Shown: piece by piece, positions 6,403-14,301 of the stretch | How the letters are laid out: each line of letters opens with the position of its first letter | How positions within the stretch are numbered: position 1 is the stretch's first letter | Origin: Myxococcales bacterium | GTDB taxonomy: Bacteria > Myxococcota > B64-G9 | Assembly: GCA_012798435.1 (NCBI GenBank) | Contig: JAAZNF010000041.1 | Span: 1 to 45,545, forward strand | DNA length: 45,545 nucleotides | Direction of reading: 5' to 3' | Translations under genes and position numbers: made by a program | The notes under the pieces: generated by a model | The model's database searches: none | Told to the model about the DNA's origin: nothing | Seen by the model: the letters and a program-made list of their open reading frames with translations, nothing else

Positions 6403-8655
6403 ATGCGCCCGCACGTCGCCAGCGTCTGCCTTGCGTTGTTCCTGCCGCTCGCCTGCGGTTGCTCGGGTGGCCAGCAGTGTCGGACCGACGGCGACTGTCC
6501 GCACCGGCAGCGCTGCTTCGAGGGGCGCTGCATCACCGATCCCTGCCAGACCCTGGTGTGCGACGATCCGCCGTCGGACGAGTGCGCGACCGCGGCCACG
6601 CTGGCGCGCTACCGCGTCCCCGGAAGCTGCGTGGAGGGGACGTGCCGCTATGACCGCGAGGAGGTTTCCTGCCCATTCGGTTGCGAAGATGGCGCCTGCC
6701 TCGAGTGCGTGCCCGACTGGCAGGACAGCACGAGCTGCACCTGTCAGCCGAGCGCGTGCGCCGGCTGCGCGGGTCAGAAGACCCAGGCCGACGGCTGTGG
6801 CCACACCCGCGAGGTGTCCTGCGATCTCCCCCCGCTGGGCTGCGCCGGGGTGTGCTGCGAAGGCGTCTGCTGCGCCGCCGGCGAGTGGTGCCAGCAGGGC
6901 CGCTGCGCCCGCGAGTTCCCGGCCCGGCGGGTGGGCATCTTCTACCTGGCCTGGCACGCCTACGCCTGGGACGCCGTGCAGCAGCTCCCGGCGAACGACC
7001 GCCCGACCATCGAGAGCGTGGTGCGCGATCCGGCCCTGACGTTCTCCGGGATGCTCAACGACCACGGGCTGATGGGGCAGGCGGCGAACTTCCACTACCA
7101 CGCCGAGCCGCTCATCGGCTTCTACTCGCTCTACCGCGCCCGGCCCGGCGAGGCGCCCTACCCGGAGCCGGACTTCGTGCCGGACTCCCCGAACGCCGCC
7201 GCGGTGGCCGAGGCCCACGCGCGCCAGCTCTGGGAGGCGGGGGTCGATTTCGTGTTCGTCGACGCCACCAACCTGCCGTTCTTCTCGCCCTTCGCCGACG
7301 TGCTGGGGTTGCGCCCGGTGGAGGTGCTGTTCGAGGAGTGGCGGGCCCTGCGCCAGCGCGGCGTCATGACCCCGCAGATCGCGGTGTGGGTCCCCATCCC
7401 GGCCAAGCCCGCCGAGCACCCCGAGTGGATCCACCTGGCCGAGCGTTTTCTCGAGCTCTACAACCGGCCCGAGTACGCCGAGCTTCTGCTCCGCGACGCC
7501 CGCACGGGAAAGAAGGTCATGTTCATCGTGGACCACGGCGGGTTGCCGCCGGACCCGGCCACCGAGGCCGTCCTCCAGTCGAACGGCGGACGACAGGACG
7601 TGCTCACGCCGCACCTGTGGGGGCTGCTCTCGGATGCCGATCTCGTCGCCGGCAAGGCGGCCTGGATGCAACCTTGCCAGACGCCGGCCGGCGCGTGGAC
7701 CACGCTGATCGCGGCCGATGTCCCCTGCGCCCAGGGTTTCACCCGCCAAAGCCCCCTGGGCACGGTGCTCTCGGTGAGCACCTCCTACCAGCTCGCCTAC
7801 GCCAGCCTGCCCTTTCAAGCCTCGGGAAAGAACGAAGGGCTGACGCTGACAAAGCAGTTCGAGACGGCGTTCGCCGTGCAGCCCGACTATTTGCTCATCA
7901 ACTCCTGGAACGAGCTCATCGCCCAGCCGCAGCCCAACCCTTACGCGGCGAACCTCGGCAACCTGGGCCGCAGCCTGGGCAAGTACTCGCCGCCGCAAGA
8001 CCCCACCACCCCCGGCCTGGACTGGCTATGGGTGGACGCCTACGGTGCCGAGTTCGTGCGCGACATCGAGCCCACCGTCGAGTACGGGACGAAGTACCTC
8101 GACCTGTTGGCCTCGTGTCTGCGGGTGTACCGCTCGGGCGTCACCGCCTGCACCCCGGAGCAGCGGGCCGCCGAGCCCTGTTGCCAGGTCGAGGAGGAGC
8201 AGGTGCTGATCTACTCGCTGCGGGTGAAGGATCCCCAGAACACCCTCTCCACCCACCACGTGCTCACCCCGGACGCGCTCGAGCGCGACACCCTGCTCGG
8301 CTCGGGCGCCTGGGAGCAGGTGTGCAACCCGGTGTACGCCCCGCCGGGCCTGTGCGCCCGCGATCGCGACCTCGGCGCCGACGGGCCGTTTGTGCTCTTC
8401 GCCCGTCCCGGCCCGGAGCGGGCCCCGCTCTACCGCTGCTGGTCGGGAGTCGACAACTTCTTCTCGCTCGATCCCGCTTGCGAGGGGCGCGAGGTGGTAC
8501 GCCTCCTCGGCTACCTCTCCACCCGGCGCTCGACGAGCAGCGCACGGCCGCTCCAGCGCTGTTACCACCCGGCCGGACCGGCGCACTTCCACTGGCTCGA
8601 CGAAGCCTGCCCGGCGGGGCGCGAGGACGCGGGCTTGCTCGGCTTCGTGCGCTGA
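6403..8655 (+). CDS. Lipoprotein with Cys-rich head, WbsX/GH99-like barrel and DUF5648-like tail
   Basis: A 750-residue exported protein starting at an ATG behind GGAGGTG. Residues 1-20 are a lipoprotein-type signal with Cys18 and Cys20 as candidate lipid sites. Residues 21-175 form a dense Cys-rich region of several short modules (TDGDC near the start). From residue 177 (RVGIFYLAWHAYAW) to about 570 there is a barrel-like domain. Features such as LLINSWNEL followed by a IEPTVEYGTKYLDLL segment resemble the WNEW...EP..YG pattern of WbsX/GH99-like glycoside-active proteins. Residues about 600-750 hold two or three repeats with PLYRCWS..DNFFS and PLQRCYHP..HFHW, as in the DUF5648 repeat of secreted proteins. 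A role in polysaccharide handling at the cell surface is inferred from these similarities only. It converges with the next gene, 21 bp away. Confidence 0.8.
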   Translation: MRPHVASVCLALFLPLACGCSGGQQCRTDGDCPHRQRCFEGRCITDPCQTLVCDDPPSDECATAATLARYRVPGSCVEGTCRYDREEVSCPFGCEDGACLECVPDWQDSTSCTCQPSACAGCAGQKTQADGCGHTREVSCDLPPLGCAGVCCEGVCCAAGEWCQQGRCAREFPARRVGIFYLAWHAYAWDAVQQLPANDRPTIESVVRDPALTFSGMLNDHGLMGQAANFHYHAEPLIGFYSLYRARPGEAPYPEPDFVPDSPNAAAVAEAHARQLWEAGVDFVFVDATNLPFFSPFADVLGLRPVEVLFEEWRALRQRGVMTPQIAVWVPIPAKPAEHPEWIHLAERFLELYNRPEYAELLLRDARTGKKVMFIVDHGGLPPDPATEAVLQSNGGRQDVLTPHLWGLLSDADLVAGKAAWMQPCQTPAGAWTTLIAADVPCAQGFTRQSPLGTVLSVSTSYQLAYASLPFQASGKNEGLTLTKQFETAFAVQPDYLLINSWNELIAQPQPNPYAANLGNLGRSLGKYSPPQDPTTPGLDWLWVDAYGAEFVRDIEPTVEYGTKYLDLLASCLRVYRSGVTACTPEQRAAEPCCQVEEEQVLIYSLRVKDPQNTLSTHHVLTPDALERDTLLGSGAWEQVCNPVYAPPGLCARDRDLGADGPFVLFARPGPERAPLYRCWSGVDNFFSLDPACEGREVVRLLGYLSTRRSTSSARPLQRCYHPAGPAHFHWLDEACPAGREDAGLLGFVR

Positions 8656-8676
8656 TCCGCCCGCTCGGGCACCCGG

Positions 8677-11600
8677 TCAATCGCCCGGCTGGAAGTTGAA
8701 CGGGTAATTGACCGTGACGACACCTCCGCCGGCCGGGGCCGGGAAGCGCAGACCACGGATGGTCTTGTCCAGGCAGGCCTCCAACCGTGGGTTGCTCTGC
8801 TTTCGCAGCGACACCCGGGCATCGATCACCGTGCCTTTCGGGCCGATGGTGAAGCGGACGTCGGCCAGCGCGGTGGCGGTGGGATCCTGCATCAACACCA
8901 GCTCGTAGCAGTGCCGGAAGCGCGCGAGGTTCATGCGGACGACTCGCTGGATGTCACCCGCGTCATAGGGTCCGGCCACGACGGGTGACTTGCCGAACAC
9001 CGGCGCCGATGACTTGCCGATCACCGGCGTCTTGGATGACGGCGAGGCCGCCGCCGGGGGCGGGCCCAGGAGGGCGATCCAGGCCGGTCCTTCGTCGAGG
9101 GGCTGGTAGCACTCGGCGCCGGCGAGCAAGCGGGCCGCCTCGCGCCAGGGGAGCTCGCGCGGCGCGTCCAGGTACAGCCTCCCCCGCGGGAACTGCAGCT
9201 TTACCTTCTGCACCGTGTCGGCGACGGCGGCCTCCAGCTCCGGGCACTCCTCCCGCGCCTGACAGGCGGCCGGCCGTTCGATGAGGATCGTCCCGCCGGG
9301 GCCGGACAGCTCGGCGCCGTCCCCGGTCGGGCGCAGGGCGACGATCAGCTCGTCCGCGCCTTCCTCGGCGGGATCTGTCTTTCGGGCCACGAGCAAGGCA
9401 CGCCGGTCGCCCTGGCCGTTACGGACCGCGAGCTCGAGGGAGAGCACCGGCTCGGGCAGCCGTTCGAGGAGTTTTGTCACCGTCTCGAACGGCGCGTCCC
9501 GGTCGACGGCGAGGAGCAGGTCCTCCCGGGCCCTCTCGGGAAGCTGCGTGGTGCCATCCGCGGCCAGGCGCGCCCGGTCCTTGCGCGGGTTGAACGCTCC
9601 GCTCGACGCGCAACCGCGCTCCACCTGGGCAAGCCGGAACCGCGGCGCCTTCTCCTCCCGCTCCTTGCGCTCGCAGGCCCGCCGGTCGCCTCTCTGACAG
9701 GCGGCGGCGAGGATCTTCAAGGCGGGCTCGAAGGCGAAATCGTCGAGGTAGAGCTCGGCGGCGAACAGCGACGATACCGCCGAGATGCGGGCCGCCGCGT
9801 CGCGGGTGTGCGCGTCCTTCTCGGCGCAGGCGAGGCTCGGCTCGAGCTCGGCGATGGCCCGCGCCAGCAGCAGGCCCTTCTGCGCCGGGTCCGCGGAGCT
9901 TATGGCGCGCAGCGCCGCACCCACCTGCACCACCAGGTCGAACAGGCAGCGGCCCCCGCTCGAGGCCTCGGCGGCCAGGCCGGGGGACTCCCAGCTCGCC
10001 TCGGCGAACGCCGGCCAGTCTCCGAGCCGCGCCGACGGCCCGCCCGCGAGCCCCAGCGCGCCCTGTATGACCAGGGCCTGGCCCACGACCCCCGCGCGCA
10101 AGCGCAGCTCCGAAAGCCCGGCGAGGATCAGGACGTCGCCCGGTGGCCCCAGCGCCCTGGCCAAGGCGGCCAGATCGACCCGAAGCTCGGCCACGAGATC
10201 TCCCGGGGCGTCGCGGCGGGCGATGAGCTTCTTGGGGTCCTGGTTGATGCCGAGGAGTGCGAACTGGCGATCGCTCAGGCTCTCGATGCTCAGCGGAACC
10301 TCGCTGCCGCGGAGGGCGCCGTTACCCTCGATGGTGCGCGCCAGCTCGCGAAGCGGTGCGAGGTCCACGCTCTTTTCGAAGTCGGCGGCCGCGGCCAGGC
10401 GGAGCTGCGACGGGCTCGTTCCCACGGCTTGCAGCACGACGGCCAGCCCCTTGGGGACGAGACTCGACGCCTGGGGTTCGGCGAAGCGGAGCATCATCTT
10501 GCCCATGCCAAACAAGTGCCGAAACGGCGAGTACCACAGGCAGAACACGCCGCACTCGCGCGGCGCCTGGAGGACATCGTCCAGCGATTTCGCGAGGCGC
10601 CCGGCCGCGGGCTCCTCGGCCGCACCCAGGGCCTTGGCGAGATCGAACGAGAGCCGCGCCTCGGCGAGCGGCGCGTCGCTGGCGGGCGCCGGGCCCTCCC
10701 GCAGCCGCCCCTCCCGGAAGATGCGCTGCCCGAGCGCGGTGAGCGAGCTCACCCGCCACAAGCGCAGCCCCCCGGCGAGCGAGAGCCCCATGGCGCTGTC
10801 GTCCATCTCGGCGCCCAGGGGCGACATCCACAGGTAGCCGGAGAGCACCTCGGAGACGCCCTGGGCCAGCAACGAGGCCCGGTAGGCGGGATCCACCTCC
10901 GAGAGAACGGACAGGACCACAGACAGCGATCGCTGGATGGAGAGCGGGCGGAACAGCCACGGACGGAGGTAGAGCGTGGCGAGGTCATCGGCCCGGCACA
11001 GCGCCTGGAAGGCCGGGGTCGCAGTGAGGGTCCGCGCCAGGGCGGGAGCAGCCGAGAGCTTGCGAAGGTCCGCCGCCTGCGGGGCCGTCCCGGAGCGGTA
11101 GAGCAGCTCCACGCGCAGGCGGCCGTCCTCCGCGAGCAGGCCGATGGCGCCCTCGTCGCCGTGCATCCGGTGGGCGAACCAGGCCTCGGCGTCCGTCTTC
11201 TCTCCCGTCGCATCCAGGCGCGAAAGCCCGCGAGCCGAAAGCAGCGTGCTCAGCGAACCCAGCAGGACCTTCGAATCCGTGGCGGGCAGCAATAGACGGT
11301 GGCGGTCCCAGAACGGCGCGGCCGACCCCGGCCCGGCCACGAGCAGCTCGGCGGCGGCGGCCAGATCGTCGCCATCGGTCTCGAAGAGCCCGAGCGCCAG
11401 CGGACGGGTGAGATCGAGCCCCTCCAGGCGTTCGGGCAACTCGGTCCCGGCGATCCGCAGGAACCGAGCGAGCGCGGCCCAGGCGTCCGGCGCCTCGCGC
11501 AGAACCTGTTCGATGCGTGCTCCCTCGGAGCCGGACCAGCGCGTCGCCCGCGCGACCCAGGACAGCAGCGACTCCTTGTCCTTCTGCCAACGCTCCGGGT

Positions 11601-11757
11601 GGAGCAGCAGCACCATGGCGTGGCGATCCCCGAGGCGGCAGGCCAGGCTGGCGGAAGGTTCCTGCTCCGGCGCGGCGCACGGGTCGGCCGGCCGCCGGGA
11701 GCAGCCGAGAGCCGAGAGCCCCAGCAGCGCCACGAAACTTCCGAGCATGATCCGCAT
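8677..11757 (-). CDS. Large lipoprotein with AgmX/PglI C-terminal domain
   Basis: A 1026-residue exported protein. The start ATG at 11757 is preceded by GGAGGAGGAGG; the frame is open 40 codons further upstream but without a ribosome site. The first residues form a lipoprotein signal with lipobox ALGC. The bulk (about 30-900) is a long repetitive alpha/beta region in Ala/Leu/Arg-rich style, reminiscent of DUF3352-like exported proteins, followed by a segment with several Cys. The last 95 residues (from DAGDIQRVVRMNLARFRHCYE to VTVNYPFNF) match the AgmX/PglI C-terminal domain, a TonB-C-like fold that occurs in Myxococcus motility and envelope proteins. The domain suggests a place in an envelope-spanning or energy-transducing complex, but no partners are encoded nearby. 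Confidence 0.8.
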   Translation of the reverse strand: MRIMLGSFVALLGLSALGCSRRPADPCAAPEQEPSASLACRLGDRHAMVLLLHPERWQKDKESLLSWVARATRWSGSEGARIEQVLREAPDAWAALARFLRIAGTELPERLEGLDLTRPLALGLFETDGDDLAAAAELLVAGPGSAAPFWDRHRLLLPATDSKVLLGSLSTLLSARGLSRLDATGEKTDAEAWFAHRMHGDEGAIGLLAEDGRLRVELLYRSGTAPQAADLRKLSAAPALARTLTATPAFQALCRADDLATLYLRPWLFRPLSIQRSLSVVLSVLSEVDPAYRASLLAQGVSEVLSGYLWMSPLGAEMDDSAMGLSLAGGLRLWRVSSLTALGQRIFREGRLREGPAPASDAPLAEARLSFDLAKALGAAEEPAAGRLAKSLDDVLQAPRECGVFCLWYSPFRHLFGMGKMMLRFAEPQASSLVPKGLAVVLQAVGTSPSQLRLAAAADFEKSVDLAPLRELARTIEGNGALRGSEVPLSIESLSDRQFALLGINQDPKKLIARRDAPGDLVAELRVDLAALARALGPPGDVLILAGLSELRLRAGVVGQALVIQGALGLAGGPSARLGDWPAFAEASWESPGLAAEASSGGRCLFDLVVQVGAALRAISSADPAQKGLLLARAIAELEPSLACAEKDAHTRDAAARISAVSSLFAAELYLDDFAFEPALKILAAACQRGDRRACERKEREEKAPRFRLAQVERGCASSGAFNPRKDRARLAADGTTQLPERAREDLLLAVDRDAPFETVTKLLERLPEPVLSLELAVRNGQGDRRALLVARKTDPAEEGADELIVALRPTGDGAELSGPGGTILIERPAACQAREECPELEAAVADTVQKVKLQFPRGRLYLDAPRELPWREAARLLAGAECYQPLDEGPAWIALLGPPPAAASPSSKTPVIGKSSAPVFGKSPVVAGPYDAGDIQRVVRMNLARFRHCYELVLMQDPTATALADVRFTIGPKGTVIDARVSLRKQSNPRLEACLDKTIRGLRFPAPAGGGVVTVNYPFNFQPGD

Positions 11758-11834
11758 GCGTGTCTCCTCCTCCTCCGAGCATGGGTTGCGGCTCGACTCT
11801 TCGCCGGCCCCGCCGCGAGCGCGGCGCACGGCCG

Positions 11835-11863
11835 AGCGTACCACGGGGCCGCGACTGGAGAAA
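11835..11863 (-). promoter_or_regulatory. Possible promoter for the AgmX/PglI lipoprotein gene
   Basis: On the minus strand TTTCTC (11863-11858), a 17-bp spacer and TACGCT (11840-11835). It lies in the 191-bp divergent gap shared with the esterase gene. Confidence 0.35.
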
Positions 11864-11948
11864 CACCGCCTGCACACGCTGTCGGCGCATTCGCGCAGGA
11901 TGCGAAAAAATGATACCCTGACGGCGCCGTGGCCCTGGAGGATTTCTC

Positions 11949-13409
11949 ATGCGACAGAAGGTTCTCATCTGGCTGGGATTGGCGCTCTTTGCGGCGTGTT
12001 CGAGCCCCGGCGCGGGCGGCGACGGGGGCGCCACGGACGACGGTAGCGCAGTGTTCGACGATGCCGGTCCGGACACGGGCGGGGACGACGGCATTGCGGA
12101 CGCCACGGTTGGAGATGATGCGCGGGACGGCACGGACGGCGGTGGCGACGAAGACGGCGGCGGAGACGGCGCTGACGACGGCTCTTCGGACAGGTGCGCC
12201 GGGATGTCCGGGTGCGCCTGCCTGAGTTCGCTGCTCGACGACCCCCAGCGCTGCGCCCCGGAGAAATCGGCGCGCCTCGCGCAGGCGGTGGAGTCGCTCG
12301 CCGCCGAGATGAAGGCCCCCTGCCAGGGCCTGGACGAGGCGATCTTCGTCTACGCGGGAGAGGCTTCGTCCGTCGCGGTCGCCGGCGAGTTCAACGCCTG
12401 GACGGGCGAGGCGCTCGAGCGTTTGTGCGGCCTGAACCTGTGGGCGCGCCGCTCTTCACTCCCGGGGCGCTACTCCGAATACAAGCTGGTGATCGACGGC
12501 GCCTGGAAGCTCGATCCGGCCAACCGCGCCTTCGCCTACGACGACTTCGCCGGCAACGTAGACGGCAAGAACTCGGTGGTCAACATCCCCGGCAGCAACC
12601 ACAGCCACCTGGAGTGGTGGCCCGGAATTTCGTCAACCGAGCTCGGCAACACACGCGATCTCTTCGTGTACGTCCCCGCCAACTACCGGCCCGAGGAGGC
12701 GCTCACCTACCCCGTGCTCTACATGCACGACGGCCAGAACATCTTCGACGATAGCAGCTGCTGCTTCGGAAACGGCGGCTGGCAGGTCAACCTGGCCGCG
12801 GACCAGGAGCTCGCCTTCGGCAACGTCGCGCCCTTCTTCGTGGTGGGGATCGCCAACACCGCCGCGCGCCTGGACGAGTACACCATGTGCGTCGACACCA
12901 GCCAGGGCGAGCCCTTCGGCGGTAAGGCCGAGGCCTACGAGCGCTTCGTGCTCGAGGTGGTGATGCCGCTCATGGAGGACTCCTACCGCATCGATCCTGC
13001 GCAGCGAGCCATCGCTGGCTCGTCGCTGGGCGGGACCATCTCCATGTTCATCGCTCTCCGGCACCCCGAGCTCTTCCGGCGCGGGGTGGGCTCGCTCTCC
13101 GGCGCCTTCTGGGTGTGCCAGGATTCGCAGCAGGCGGTGCGCGATCAGGTGAGCGCCCTGCCGGGGCGGCTCGCGCTCCCCATCTACCTCGACTCGGGCG
13201 GAGACGTGTCGAGCAACGCCGACGGGGCCGCCGACACCCTGGAGGTCCGAAATCTCCTCCAGGCCAAGGGGTTCTCGGTGTCCGACGCGCCGCCCAACCA
13301 ACCGTGCGCTGAGAACGTGGACGTTTGTTATTATCTCGAGCCCGACGCGCCGCACAACGAGATCGCCTGGCGCGAGCGGGTGTGGCGGATGATCCGTTTC
13401 CTCGAATAG
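11949..13409 (+). CDS. Lipoprotein with CBM48/E-set domain and esterase D-type hydrolase
   Basis: A 486-residue exported carboxylic-ester hydrolase candidate. The ATG at 11949 follows GGAGGA. The lipobox FAAC places the lipid on Cys17. Residues 18-85 are a very acidic Asp/Gly linker. Residues about 120-215 look like the early-set (CBM48-like) domain seen before Fes/esterase D hydrolases (SVAVAGEFNAWTG, YKLVIDGAWKLDP). The alpha/beta hydrolase domain follows: VLYMHDGQN, the nucleophile elbow GSSLGG with Ser359, and likely Asp415 (LDSGGD) and His469 (PHNE). Relatives include enterochelin esterases and feruloyl or acetyl-xylan esterases, so the substrate could be a siderophore, a plant polymer or another ester. 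Downstream is a degraded low-GC patch rather than an operon. Confidence 0.85.
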   Translation: MRQKVLIWLGLALFAACSSPGAGGDGGATDDGSAVFDDAGPDTGGDDGIADATVGDDARDGTDGGGDEDGGGDGADDGSSDRCAGMSGCACLSSLLDDPQRCAPEKSARLAQAVESLAAEMKAPCQGLDEAIFVYAGEASSVAVAGEFNAWTGEALERLCGLNLWARRSSLPGRYSEYKLVIDGAWKLDPANRAFAYDDFAGNVDGKNSVVNIPGSNHSHLEWWPGISSTELGNTRDLFVYVPANYRPEEALTYPVLYMHDGQNIFDDSSCCFGNGGWQVNLAADQELAFGNVAPFFVVGIANTAARLDEYTMCVDTSQGEPFGGKAEAYERFVLEVVMPLMEDSYRIDPAQRAIAGSSLGGTISMFIALRHPELFRRGVGSLSGAFWVCQDSQQAVRDQVSALPGRLALPIYLDSGGDVSSNADGAADTLEVRNLLQAKGFSVSDAPPNQPCAENVDVCYYLEPDAPHNEIAWRERVWRMIRFLE

Positions 13410-13440
13410 ACAATTCCCATTTTGGCGCATTTGCCTGACT

Positions 13441-13455
13441 GCCGAGCGGCTCGGC
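13441..13455 (+). other. Short perfect hairpin after the esterase gene
   Basis: GCCGAG-CGG-CTCGGC, a 6-bp stem with a 3-base loop, 31 bp after the stop codon. No T tract follows, so a terminator role is uncertain. Nothing else is recognised in 13410-13578. Confidence 0.35.
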
Positions 13456-13589
13456 GCTGGTGGGTGGGAATGGCGGGCGGGCACTCTTCGACGGGCCGGC
13501 AGCGAGGTTGTGATAGTCGAATTCCGTCCCCTTGGTTCGCTCATCATGACGACCGATTGGAGCGAAGAGAGACATTTCAAGGAGGGTGA

Positions 13590-13812
13590 ATGAAAAGGCT
13601 ATTCTTTCTTGGGGCATTTCTGGCGATCATTTTCGGGGCGCTCGGAGGCGGTGTTCACGCAAGCTTCGAACAGAACACAATCCTCCAAATGTTTTGACAC
13701 GTATTGTGTCTGCAGTGGTGTCCGTAACTGTTTCAACATGGGACGTTCTGGCGTTTGCAAGGGACCGATCCGTTGTCACGAGGAATTTCAGATTTGCATC
13801 TGCGCCTATTGA
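13590..13812 (+). pseudogene. Frameshifted gene for a secreted eight-cysteine mini-protein
   Basis: An ATG at 13590, five bases after a strong AAGGAGGG ribosome site, opens a clean signal peptide (MKRLFFLGAFLAIIFGALGG ending VHA). The frame meets TGA at 13695-13697. One frame over, starting around 13684, the sequence continues as a Cys-rich mature part of about 42 residues (KCFDTYCVCSGVRNC ... ICICAY) with eight Cys, ending at TGA 13810-13812. An extra base between about 13665 and 13690 explains both pieces. Base composition is far lower in GC than the neighbours (26 of 60 bases in 13681-13740), suggesting foreign origin. It may be a true mutation, a sequence error or, less likely, programmed frameshifting. 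The peptide matches no family I know. Confidence 0.6.
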
Positions 13813-13863
13813 AGTGCGGCTCTTTCATCCTCTGAGCGGGTGAGGAACAGCCACGAGGTTCGC

Positions 13864-14289
13864 GTGCGAAGAGGGATCGCGATCGGTGCCGGCAGTTTGG
13901 TCGCCATCGCTGGACTCCTGTCCTTGGCATTGCTGCGGCCTTCTCGTGTCTCAATGTCGCCTGCACAAACCGAATCCAATGGCGATCTTACTGAAAGCCC
14001 TCAAACAGAAGACCCTGAAAAGCCTGCTCGTCATTTCAAAGAAAACCGGCCCGATGTGCCCTGAGCCGATGCAGATGAGCTCTTATCCTATCTGGGAACA
14101 GATGTCGGCCGGCGTTCTCGCCATGCCCTCATCGGCGGGTCGTCACTGGACGAGCTCATCCAGTTTTACGATGTCGCCGCCGGAGAGTACCGCTTGTGCG
14201 GTGTTCGGATGGATTCGAAAAGTATCTCATGCCGTATATTTCAGGTCGTGGACGATTCGTCGGTCGTCGAGTTGTCGCCCGACATCTGA
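13864..14289 (+). pseudogene. Membrane-anchored protein gene interrupted by an in-frame TGA
   Basis: The frame starts at GTG 13864 behind GAGG (or at GTG 13840) with a single membrane helix (GIAIGAGSLVAIAGLLSLALL), then a polar linker to TGA at 14062-14064. The same frame stays open right after this stop for 74 more codons and reads as convincing protein (ADADELLSYLGTDVGRRS, then SLDELIQFYDVAAGEYRLCG) up to TGA at 14287-14289. The simplest reading is one gene of about 140 codons with a nonsense change, for example CGA to TGA. A selenocysteine codon is possible in this phylum, but there is no redox-type Cys/Sec motif around it. It lies 51 bp after the Cys-rich mini-gene and ends 12 bp from the convergent phospholipase D-like gene. 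Function unknown. Confidence 0.5.
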
Positions 14290-14301
14290 ATCCGTGCAAT
14301 C

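Noticed and set aside
13586-13843. 85-codon frame in the low-GC patch starting at GTG 13586
   Set aside because: It starts inside the ribosome site and lacks a signal peptide or Cys pattern. The frameshift reading at 13590-13812 explains the data better.
14062-14064. TGA read as selenocysteine
   Set aside because: There is no CxxU-like or redox motif near it and no obvious hairpin that I could assign. A nonsense change is simpler, so it is kept only as an option.
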